The position numbers and the translations under genes were made by a program. Source: Roseibium limicola (lineage in GTDB: Bacteria; Pseudomonadota; Alphaproteobacteria; Rhizobiales; Stappiaceae). Taken from it: a stretch of 64,000 bases of DNA. This document shows positions 48,909 to 56,195 of this stretch, in pieces; the first letter of the stretch is position 1, and each line of letters opens with the position of its first letter. Location of the stretch: assembly GCF_017313085.1 (NCBI RefSeq), contig NZ_JAFLNF010000002.1, forward strand, positions 124,001-188,000. Reading direction: 5' to 3'. The notes below the pieces were generated by a model. The model did not search any database. It was not told where the DNA came from and worked only from the letters and a program-made list of their open reading frames with translations.

Positions 48909-49990
48909 TGCGCATTGAACTCGTCAAACGCAAGGAACACAGCCAGCTGATGACGGTGCTTTCACCGCTGTTGGCCGTTCTGTTGACCCTGATCACGGCG
49001 GCTATTCTCTTCTCGCTGGCCGGCAAGGACCCGATAGAGGGGCTGTTCAAGTTCTTCATTGAACCGCTGTTTGACAGTTGGTCCCTGCAGGAGCTGCTGG
49101 TCAAGGCAACCCCGCTGGTGTTGATCGCCGCCGGATTGTCGGTCTGCTACCTGTCCAACAACTGGAACATCGGCGCCGAAGGCCAATTCGTGGTGGGGGC
49201 CATCTGTGGGTCGTTCCTGCCGATCATCTTTCCGGACTTTCAAAACGCCCTGACGCTGCCGCTGATGCTGCTTTTCGGCATTGCGGGTGGTGCCTGCTGG
49301 GCACTCATCCCGGCGATCTTGAAAGCGAGATTCTCCACCAACGAGATTCTCTCCAGCCTGATGCTTGTCTATGTCGGCAATCTGCTGCTCGACTATCTGG
49401 TGCGTGGTCCCTGGCGTGATCCGGATGGCTACAATTTCCCCGAAAGCCTGCTGTTTTCGGATGCGGCGACCATGCCCTCGATTGGTTTCGGCCGCTTGAC
49501 CATCGCGGCACCGATCACCCTTGTCGTCATCGTTGTCCTGGCTCTGGTCCTGTCGCGAACGCTGAAGGGTTTCGAGATCCGGGTCATGGGTGAAAGCCCG
49601 CGGGCAGGGGAGTTCGCCGGGTTCTCCAAGGGGCGCCTCACCCTTTTTGTCTTTGCAATCTCCGGTGGCTTGGCCGGCCTGGCCGGAACGATGGAGGTCT
49701 CCGGATCCCTGAACCAGCTGCTGCCGGTCATCTCACCTGGCTATGGGTTCACGGCGATCATCGTCGCCTTCCTCGGGCGGCTCAATCCCATTGGCATCCT
49801 GATCGCCGGCTTCGTGCTTGCCCTCTCCTATATTGGCGGTGAGGGCGTGCAGGCCTCACTGGGGATTTCCGACAAGATCTCCAACGTCATTCAGGGGATG
49901 CTGCTGTTTTATGTTTTGGCGTGTGACACGCTGATCCTTTACAAGGTGCGGATTGGTCACAACCGCCGCACCGCATCGCAAGGGGCGTGA
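48908..49990 (+). CDS. Nucleoside/purine ABC importer permease 1
   Basis: 360 residues, about ten membrane helices. CYLSNNWNIGAEGQF is the conserved loop of the first BMP-system permease (compare NupB). Further on are FEIRVMGESPRAGEFAGF and YGFTAIIVAFLGRLNPIGIL. One-base overlap with the ATPase gene (TGATG). Forms the channel with permease 2. Confidence 0.94.
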   Translation: MRIELVKRKEHSQLMTVLSPLLAVLLTLITAAILFSLAGKDPIEGLFKFFIEPLFDSWSLQELLVKATPLVLIAAGLSVCYLSNNWNIGAEGQFVVGAICGSFLPIIFPDFQNALTLPLMLLFGIAGGACWALIPAILKARFSTNEILSSLMLVYVGNLLLDYLVRGPWRDPDGYNFPESLLFSDAATMPSIGFGRLTIAAPITLVVIVVLALVLSRTLKGFEIRVMGESPRAGEFAGFSKGRLTLFVFAISGGLAGLAGTMEVSGSLNQLLPVISPGYGFTAIIVAFLGRLNPIGILIAGFVLALSYIGGEGVQASLGISDKISNVIQGMLLFYVLACDTLILYKVRIGHNRRTASQGA

Positions 49991-49993
49991 TAG

Positions 49994-50908
49994 ATGTTTG
50001 AAGCCATTCTTCTCACTGTCATCACGGCAGCCACGCCGCTTCTGATCGCAGCATTAGGTGAGCTGGTGGTGGAGCGTTCCGGCGTTCTGAACCTCGGCGT
50101 TGAAGGCATGATGATCATGGGCGCGGTCGTCGGCTTTGCTGCAGCCAACCTTACCGGTTCCGGCACACTGGGCGCACTGGCAGCCGTTCTGGCCGGCGTT
50201 TGCATGGCCTCTCTGTTCGGCTTTCTCGTGCTCTATCTGGCGACCAACCAGGTCGCGACCGGGTTGTCGCTGACAATCCTCGGGCTTGGCCTGTCGGGCA
50301 TGATCGGCGAAGCTTTCATCGGCGTTCCCGGTCTGAAGCTGCCGCGTCTCGACATTCCGCTGCTCTCCGACATTCCATTCATCGGTCCTGTGTTCTTTCA
50401 GCAGGACGCCCTGGTCTATGTCGCTTTCGCGCTGGTGGCGCTTGTCAGCTACGTCCTGTTCCGCACCCGCATGGGGCTGATTTTGCGGGCAGTCGGCGAC
50501 AATCACGGATCCGCCCACGCGCTCGGTTATTCTGTCTTGCGGGTACGCTTTCTGGCGGTGCTGTTCGGTGGTGGCTGTGCCGGTCTCGCTGGCGGATACA
50601 TGTCGCTCGCCTACACACCGCAATGGGTGGAAAACATGACCGCAGGGCGGGGCTGGATTGCCCTGGCGCTGGTCGTCTTCTCTTCCTGGTTGCCGCTGCG
50701 GGTCGTCGGCGGTGCCTACCTCTTTGGGGCGGTGACGGTGTTGACGTTCCACGCACAGGCACAGGGTATCGGCATACCCTCGCAATTCCTATCGAGCTTG
50801 CCGTATCTTGCAACCATCCTGGTGCTTGTGGTCATCTCGGCCAACCGGCGCCTGACACTGGTCAATACTCCGGCCTGCCTCGGCAAGCCTTTCGTTCCGG
50901 ACAGGTAA
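49994..50908 (+). CDS. Nucleoside/purine ABC importer permease 2
   Basis: 304 residues, about eight to nine helices. ERSGVLNLGVEGMMIMGA is the matching loop of the second BMP-system permease (NupC-like). Then RTRMGLILRAVGDNHGSAHALG and GRGWIALALVVF. Starts 3 bases after permease 1. Followed by a 110-base gap before the binding protein gene. Confidence 0.94.
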   Translation: MFEAILLTVITAATPLLIAALGELVVERSGVLNLGVEGMMIMGAVVGFAAANLTGSGTLGALAAVLAGVCMASLFGFLVLYLATNQVATGLSLTILGLGLSGMIGEAFIGVPGLKLPRLDIPLLSDIPFIGPVFFQQDALVYVAFALVALVSYVLFRTRMGLILRAVGDNHGSAHALGYSVLRVRFLAVLFGGGCAGLAGGYMSLAYTPQWVENMTAGRGWIALALVVFSSWLPLRVVGGAYLFGAVTVLTFHAQAQGIGIPSQFLSSLPYLATILVLVVISANRRLTLVNTPACLGKPFVPDR

Positions 50909-51018
50909 AACCCTCAGACGGGTGTCTGTTCCAATAAACCCGGGGTCGCCCAGCGATCCGGCTTCGGGCTCACCTCCTAGATCGCGTGTAAAGTCTATTC
51001 AGTTTTTGAGGGGAATGG

Positions 51019-52086
51019 ATGATGAAAAATCTTCTGAAAGCCACGGCTGCTGCGGCCGTTTTCACCGCCATGGCCGGCGCTGCCCATGCAGCGGACGTCA
51101 AGGCTTGCTGGGTTTATGTCGGCCCGGTGGGTGACTTCGGCTGGACCTATCAGCACGATCAGGGCCGCCAGGCCGTTGTTGCCGAATTCGGCGACAAGGT
51201 TGAGACTGCGTTTCTGGAAAGCGTTCCGGAAGGTCCCGACGCCGAGCGCGCCATCGAGCGGTTCGCCCGTGATGGCTGCGACATCGTTTTCACCACGTCC
51301 TTTGGCTACATGAACCCGACCGTCAAGGTCGCGAAGAAGTACCCGGATGTGAAATTCGAACACGCCACCGGCTACAAGAGCGCCGACAACCTGGCGACCT
51401 ACAACTCCAAGTTCCATGAAGGCCGTTACATCATCGGTCAGATCGCGGGGAAGATGTCGAAGACCGGTGTTGCCGGCTACATCACATCATTCCCGATCCC
51501 GGAAGTCATCTCCGGCATCAACGCCTTCATGCTCGGCGCACAAACCGTCAACCCGGACTTCAAGGTCAAGGTTGTCTGGGCCAACACCTGGTTCGATCCG
51601 GCCAAGGAAGCTGATGCTGCCAAGGCTCTCGCCGATCAGGGCGTCGACATCATGGTGCAGCACACTGATTCCACCGCGCCGCTGCAGGTTGCCCAGGAAC
51701 GTGGCATCCACGGTTTCGGTCAGGCATCCGACATGATCGCCTTCGCGCCAAAGTCCCAGTACACCGCCATCATTGATGAGTGGGGCCCGTACTACATCGA
51801 GCGCATCAAGGAAGTCATGGAAGGCACCTGGGAAACCAAGCAGACCTGGTCAGGCCTTGCTGAAGGTCACGTCGTGATGGCGCCTTACACCAACCTGCCG
51901 GACGACGTTGTCGCCATGGCAAAGGAAACCGAAGCCAAGATTTCTGGCGGATGGGAGCCTTTCACTGGCCCGATCTTCAACCAGGAAGGCGAGAAGGTCG
52001 TTGAAGACGGCGTAACGCTGGAAGACGGTGCGATCCTCGGCATGGACTGGTACGTCCAGGGCGTCGACGACAAGCTGTCGAAGTAA
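51019..52086 (+). CDS. BMP-family periplasmic nucleoside/purine-binding protein
   Basis: 355 residues of the basic membrane protein family. Signal peptide MMKNLLKATAAAAVFTAMAG...HAAD. Mature part begins KACWVYVGPVGDFGWTYQHDQGRQ, with FTTSFGYMNP and MVQHTDSTAPLQVAQERG, the ligand-contact segments of purine nucleoside receptors such as PnrA. TGAGGGGAATGG precedes the ATG. It is the last gene of the transporter set, with its own upstream gap and strong 3' hairpins, as expected for the component needed in excess. Confidence 0.95.
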   Translation: MMKNLLKATAAAAVFTAMAGAAHAADVKACWVYVGPVGDFGWTYQHDQGRQAVVAEFGDKVETAFLESVPEGPDAERAIERFARDGCDIVFTTSFGYMNPTVKVAKKYPDVKFEHATGYKSADNLATYNSKFHEGRYIIGQIAGKMSKTGVAGYITSFPIPEVISGINAFMLGAQTVNPDFKVKVVWANTWFDPAKEADAAKALADQGVDIMVQHTDSTAPLQVAQERGIHGFGQASDMIAFAPKSQYTAIIDEWGPYYIERIKEVMEGTWETKQTWSGLAEGHVVMAPYTNLPDDVVAMAKETEAKISGGWEPFTGPIFNQEGEKVVEDGVTLEDGAILGMDWYVQGVDDKLSK

Positions 52087-52130
52087 GCCAGGGTTTGCGG
52101 TCCCGTATTTGCCGGGGCCGCGTGAAAAAA

Positions 52131-52179
52131 AACCGGTCGCCGTTCTCGGCGGCCGGTGTCCCCTCCAAAAGGGGGGGGG
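52131..52179 (+). terminator. Two consecutive hairpins between the binding protein gene and puuD
   Basis: First hairpin: ACCGGTCGCCG / CGGCGGCCGGT (52132-52142, 52147-52157), 11 pairs with one G-T and a TTCT loop, preceded by eight A. Second: CCCCTCC / GGGGGGG (52160-52166, 52171-52177) with an AAAA loop, inside a run of nine G (52171-52179). No T-run follows, so these more likely stabilise the upstream mRNA or reduce read-through than stop it fully. Confidence 0.6.
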
Positions 52180-52262
52180 AGCCCGCCTGAGGGAGCGGCA
52201 AATTCCTCAAGACAGATGAATCCACCTTTGGGCCGGACCTTTCGGAAAAGGACGCGTGCGTA

Positions 52263-53444
52263 ATGACCCTTGCCTTCGCATCGGAGTGGCTGAACTTGGC
52301 CTTTCGCTGGGCCCATCTGATTGCCGGCATTGGCTGGATCGGCACCTCGTTTTATTTCATCGCCCTCGATCTCTCGCTGCGAAAGCGTGAGGGCATGAAG
52401 GAAGGCGTCTCCGGCACGGCCTGGGAAGTTCACGGCGGCGGCTTTTACCATGTCGAGAAATATCTCGTCGCGCCGAAGGAACTTCCGGACGACCTGATCT
52501 GGTACAAGTGGGAAGCCTATCTCACCTGGGTGACCGGCTTTGCCCTGCTGGTGGTGCAGTATTACTTCAACGCCAGCTCCTATCTGATCGACCCGTCGGT
52601 TCTGGCCCTGACGCCGGGCGAGGCCAGTCTGATATCGATGTTTTCGCTTGGCGCCGGATGGTTGATCTATGACCGTCTGTGCCGCTCGCCGATTGGCCGC
52701 AATGTACCGCTTCTGGCGATCTGTCTGGTGGCATTGATCCTCGGCTTTTCCTACATGTTCACCAACGTCTTCTCCGGCCGGGGCGCCTTCATTCACGTGG
52801 GTGCCTTTGTCGGGACCATCATGGCCGTCAACGTCTTCGGCGTGATTATTCCGAACCAGAAGAAGATTACCGCAAGCCTACTGAAGGGCGAAGCCCCCGA
52901 TCCGGCGCTTGGCGCCATGGGCAAGCAACGCTCGGTCCACAACAACTACCTGACGATCCCGGTTCTGCTGATGATGGTGTCGAACCACTATCCGATGCTC
53001 ACCGGCCACCCGCACGGCTGGATGCTGGTGGCGCTGATCCTGTTGATTGGCGGCATGGTCCGCCATTTCTTCAACCGGCATGAGGCGGGCGACAGCTTTG
53101 ACAGGTTCTGGTGGACGCTGCCGGTTGCAGCCGCTGGTATGATCGCAGCGATCATCATGACCGCGCCGCGGGACTATTCCTCTGCCGGTGCCGTTGCCGA
53201 CACAACCGCCATCCAGATCGCCCGGACCCATTGCGCCGCCTGTCATGCGGCTGCCCCAACCCACGAATCCTTTGACGCAGCGCCCAAGAACATCCATCTG
53301 GAAACCGTAGGAGAACTGAAACGCTACGCTGATCAGATCATGGTTCAGGCTGTGCAGTCAGACGCCATGCCGCTTGGCAACGAGACCGGCATGACCCAGG
53401 ACGAGCGTGAAACCCTCGGCGCCTGGATCACCCAACAGAAATAG
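52263..53444 (+). CDS. puuD: Membrane-bound urate oxidase with C-terminal cytochrome c domain
   Basis: 393 residues. The N-terminal ~300 residues form the DUF989 membrane part with about eight helices (WAHLIAGIGWIGTSFYFIALD, HVGAFVGTIMAVNVFGVIIPNQKK, HNNYLTIPVLLMMVSNHYP). The C-terminal domain carries one c-type heme motif, CAACH, near residue 323, with a distal Met in DAMPLGNETGM. It oxidises urate to 5-hydroxyisourate and passes electrons to the respiratory chain instead of making H2O2. Located 14 bases upstream of uraD, with uraH at the far end of the locus. Confidence 0.95.
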   Translation: MTLAFASEWLNLAFRWAHLIAGIGWIGTSFYFIALDLSLRKREGMKEGVSGTAWEVHGGGFYHVEKYLVAPKELPDDLIWYKWEAYLTWVTGFALLVVQYYFNASSYLIDPSVLALTPGEASLISMFSLGAGWLIYDRLCRSPIGRNVPLLAICLVALILGFSYMFTNVFSGRGAFIHVGAFVGTIMAVNVFGVIIPNQKKITASLLKGEAPDPALGAMGKQRSVHNNYLTIPVLLMMVSNHYPMLTGHPHGWMLVALILLIGGMVRHFFNRHEAGDSFDRFWWTLPVAAAGMIAAIIMTAPRDYSSAGAVADTTAIQIARTHCAACHAAAPTHESFDAAPKNIHLETVGELKRYADQIMVQAVQSDAMPLGNETGMTQDERETLGAWITQQK

Positions 53445-53458
53445 GACTCAGCCGCCAG

Positions 53459-53968
53459 ATGTATGCGTTGGAAGACATCAACACGATGGACCATGCGGCC
53501 TTTCTGGCCTCTTTCGGAGATATCGCAGAGCACTCGCCCTGGGTCGCCGAAGGCGCTTTCGCGCTCAAGCCCTATGCCGATCGTCCGGGCATGATTGATG
53601 CCTTTTCCAAAGTCATGCAGGAGGCGTCTAGGCCCGACCAACTGGCTTTGATCAGAGCGCACCCGGACCTGGCGGGAAAAGCCGCCCGCAGCGGTGACAT
53701 TGCCGAAGCCTCACGCAGTGAACAGGCCGGCGCCGGCCTCGACACATTGACGGACGAAGAGTTCACCCGCTTCACCGCGCTGAACAACGCCTATCGAGAG
53801 CGTTTTGAATTTCCGTTCATCTTCGCCGTTCGCGGCGCCACCAAGCAGATGATTCTGGCCGCCTTCGAAACCCGTCTGCTGAATGATGCGGACACCGAGT
53901 TCCAGACCGCCCTGACCCAAATCGCCCGCATTTTCCGCTTTCGCCTGGAAGATCTGGTGATTGAATGA
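53459..53968 (+). CDS. uraD: OHCU decarboxylase
   Basis: Converts 2-oxo-4-hydroxy-4-carboxy-5-ureidoimidazoline to (S)-allantoin. 169 residues. FGDIAEHSPWVAEGA, catalytic His in LIRAHPDLAGKA, Glu in LTDEEFTRFTALNNAYRERFEFPFI. It is 14 bases after puuD, so certainly co-transcribed. Completes the three-step urate-to-allantoin route with puuD and uraH. Confidence 0.95.
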   Translation: MYALEDINTMDHAAFLASFGDIAEHSPWVAEGAFALKPYADRPGMIDAFSKVMQEASRPDQLALIRAHPDLAGKAARSGDIAEASRSEQAGAGLDTLTDEEFTRFTALNNAYRERFEFPFIFAVRGATKQMILAAFETRLLNDADTEFQTALTQIARIFRFRLEDLVIE

Positions 53969-54062
53969 GTGGTGTGTCCAGTGGAAATGTAGACGCACCT
54001 AAAAACCGGATCCGCAAAACGGGACCGGTTGGATCGTCATAAATTTTCGATTGAACAGATGA

Positions 54063-54152
54063 TGGCGGAGGGGGTGGGATTCGAACCCACGGAACGCTTG
54101 CACGCTCGGCGGTTTTCAAGACCGCTGCAATCGACCACTCTGCCACCCCTCC
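54063..54152 (-). tRNA. tRNA-Ser (anticodon UGA)
   Basis: A 90-base cloverleaf on the minus strand with a 7-pair acceptor stem GGAGGGG / CCCCTCC. Anticodon stem-loop GCGGT-CTTGAAA-ACCGC (anticodon TGA), a long variable arm typical of serine tRNA, T-loop GGTTCGAATCC, discriminator G and an encoded CCA at 54063-54065. Confidence 0.97.
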
Positions 54153-54163
54153 GGCACGAACGC

Positions 54164-54192
54164 TATTTCTAGATAAATGGCTCGCTTGTCAA
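54164..54192 (-). promoter_or_regulatory. Candidate promoter of tRNA-Ser
   Basis: On the minus strand a perfect TTGACA (54192-54187) sits 35 bases before the tRNA 5' end, with a weaker AT-rich -10 (GAAATA, 54169-54164) after a 17-base spacer. Confidence 0.55.
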
Positions 54193-54326
54193 GCCGCCTC
54201 GACCCAACCTTTTCATTCTGCTTTGGAAAGTTTCCGGTGAATGCCTGCGACATTGGTTTTTCCCTCCGTTAGAGAGAGGCGGTGGTCAAAGGGTTCAGAT
54301 GCCCAGCATGGCAGAATCAGGGTGGC

Positions 54327-54383
54327 GAGACCGCCGACCGGTGTCTTGGGCAGGGTGCGGTCGGCGGTCTCAATCGGGTTTTT
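54327..54383 (+). terminator. Strong hairpin with T-tract, gene unassigned
   Basis: Fourteen perfect pairs: GAGACCGCCGACCG (54327-54340) with CGGTCGGCGGTCTC (54358-54371), 17-base loop, then CAATCGGG-like spacing and five T (54379-54383). It looks like a rightward terminator, but the tRNA runs away from it and no rightward gene precedes it closely. It may end a small RNA or a read-through transcript of the purine locus. Confidence 0.5.
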
Positions 54384-54453
54384 ATGACCCGCGCCGCGCT
54401 CCGTGGGCTGATGAGCGGCGACAATCCCTGAGTACACCTCCGCAGTTCTGCGC

Positions 54454-54473
54454 AGTGTGATCCAGATCACACT
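54454..54473. promoter_or_regulatory. CRP-like palindrome
   Basis: AGTGTGATC and GATCACACT, nine perfect paired positions around a central CA, contain TGTGA-N6-TCACA, the consensus half-sites of CRP/FNR-family regulators of the CRP type. It lies 385-404 bases upstream of the chosen rlpA start and 300 bases from the tRNA. The regulated promoter is not identified. Confidence 0.55.
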
Positions 54474-54857
54474 ATTGAATTTTCAGGGATTTTTTCATCA
54501 TCCACAAAGTGCCACAGGGACCTTTCCCTAAGGTCTCGACGTGCTATTCAGGATGGGTTAAGACATTTTCTGTAAGGGATTTAATGATGCCTTCAGCGGG
54601 GGCTGGGCATCTGGATGGAGTTTAGGTATCACATCGCGTGTGAGGCTTGAGCCACTGAGGCTCTGGTATCGGCTTGTTCCGGACGTGTTTGTCGTCAGGC
54701 CGACGCAGGTGTGCTTTCCATTCAACCCAACAATGCGCATGCAAATCGCGTTCGCCAGGGGCCGCCGGCGCGTAATGAGTAGGACGGCAGAATGCTAGGG
54801 ATGGACGAGCGAAACGACGTCAACGTCGTGTCCGGTCGGACAGGGAAGGGGTCATTC

Positions 54858-56045
54858 ATGATCCGTGCCACGCAATCAATCACGGCATTTGCCCGATTGG
54901 TGAAGCACCCCGCTGACGGGACCATGCAAAGCAGCGCAAGACGCCCGCTTTTCGGTTTCGATCTACCTTCAACAACCTCTGTGCGACGGGGCTTGTGCCT
55001 GTGTGTCGCTGCCGGTGTTCTTGCCGGCTGTAGCGCCACGACAGCGCCCGAAGTCGCCTCGAAATTCAGCCCGAAGAAATACGGCGTCAAAGGCAGCCCC
55101 AAAATGGTCGCCAACGGCAAGCCTGTTCCCAAGGGCGGTGGCCGCTATGTGGTCGGCAAGAAATACAAGATCGCCGGCAAGTGGTATTATCCCAAGCTTG
55201 ATCCGGACTACGAAAAAACCGGCCTCGCATCCTGGTATGGACCGACGTTTCATGGCCGCAAGACCGCCAATGGCGAGATCTTCGACCGGGGCGCTCTGAC
55301 GGCTGCGCATACCACCATGCCGCTTCCGTCCTATGCCAGGGTAACGAACGTCGCCAACGGTCGTTCCATGGTTGTGCGCGTCAATGACCGCGGCCCCTTC
55401 CACGGCAACCGGGTGATCGACCTATCAGAGCGCGTTGCGTCCATGCTCGACACCCGCAGTCATGGTGTTGCAAAGGTCAAGGTCGAGTACATCGGACCGG
55501 CCCGTCTGGATGGTCAGGACGAATCCTTCCTGATGGCCTCATACACCGGTCCGGATGCCGTGCAGCCAGGCGCCACCCGCCCAGGCACAATGCTGGCAAG
55601 CATCACGCCGCCGGCTGTGGTTGCTCCGGCTTCCAGCAGCTTTACAGCGCGGGTGCCAGCGTCCCGGCCGTATGTCGGATCATTCGATACAGCCGCAATT
55701 GCCGCCCCGTCGGCTGACCCGGCTCTGGCTTACGAAGCCTCCAGCCAGACTGTGCAGGTTGCCTCGACCAATCCATTCGTTGCCGTCACCGGCAAGCCAA
55801 CCGCCAGCAACGCTGTGCCCACATCAGCAGCGGCCTACAATGGTCCGGTTGATTTGACATCCGGTCAATCCAGCGGCGTTCTCGGCACACTCAGCGTTCC
55901 GACCGCAGCAACCCCGGTTTCGATGACCGGCGGCAGTGCGATTTCCAGCTATGCCGCTGGCGGGCGCATCAACGCGGCCTATCAGGCCATTGCCGAAATG
56001 TCCGGCGACGCGCTTTCATTCAGCCAGTTGGCGGCACGCAACTAG
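54858..56045 (+). CDS. rlpA: RlpA-family septal ring lytic transglycosylase lipoprotein
   Basis: About 395 residues. A lipoprotein signal ends in the lipobox LAGC (AAGVLAGCSAT). The double-psi beta-barrel domain follows: ASWYGPTFHGRKTANGEIFDRGALTAAH (Glu of the catalytic set) and VVRVNDRGPFHGNRVIDLSERVA (catalytic Asp). The ~190-residue C-terminal part is Ala/Ser/Pro/Thr-rich and lacks the SPOR domain found in E. coli RlpA. The start is uncertain: ATG 54858 has GGAAGGGG 6 bases before it. ATG 54792 (with AGGA) and ATG 54924 are also possible. Cleaves naked glycan strands during cell division in the envelope. It precedes the dacF-like gene. Confidence 0.9.
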   Translation: MIRATQSITAFARLVKHPADGTMQSSARRPLFGFDLPSTTSVRRGLCLCVAAGVLAGCSATTAPEVASKFSPKKYGVKGSPKMVANGKPVPKGGGRYVVGKKYKIAGKWYYPKLDPDYEKTGLASWYGPTFHGRKTANGEIFDRGALTAAHTTMPLPSYARVTNVANGRSMVVRVNDRGPFHGNRVIDLSERVASMLDTRSHGVAKVKVEYIGPARLDGQDESFLMASYTGPDAVQPGATRPGTMLASITPPAVVAPASSSFTARVPASRPYVGSFDTAAIAAPSADPALAYEASSQTVQVASTNPFVAVTGKPTASNAVPTSAAAYNGPVDLTSGQSSGVLGTLSVPTAATPVSMTGGSAISSYAAGGRINAAYQAIAEMSGDALSFSQLAARN

Positions 56046-56064
56046 CGTCTATCCGGCCCCAGCA

Positions 56065-56103
56065 CTGACGGGTTTTGGGTCTTGAAACCGCAAGGCCCGT
56101 CAG
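56065..56103 (+). terminator. Hairpin after rlpA
   Basis: CTGACGGG (56065-56072) pairs with CCCGTCAG (56096-56103) across a 23-base loop, 20 bases after the rlpA stop. It has no T-run; probably a weak terminator. Confidence 0.4.
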
Positions 56104-56195
56104 GTCATTCTTCGCCAACGGCAGAATCAGGATCCCACAGTTGGGCGTTCCGATGAGCCTTGTGTTTAAAGCGAGCGGAGTTTGAACAAGGCGCG

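Larger units (their letters stand above)
54153..54857. other. About 700-base intergenic region between tRNA-Ser and rlpA
   Basis: No convincing protein gene. It holds the tRNA promoter (54164-54192), a 14-base-pair hairpin with a T-run (54327-54383) and a CRP-like palindrome (54454-54473). Further right there is GC-rich DNA with a small stem GAGCC/GGCTC near 54650. The last part (from 54792) may be coding if rlpA starts early. Confidence 0.6.

Noticed and set aside
54063..54152. tRNA-Ser as an integration site for a mobile element
   Set aside because: No integrase gene, no duplicated tRNA 3' end and no change in gene character on either side within the window.
54213..54470. 85-codon minus-strand frame in the tRNA-rlpA gap
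   Set aside because: It starts inside the CRP-like palindrome, spans the perfect hairpin, has no ribosome site that I can see and no recognisable domain; more likely chance.
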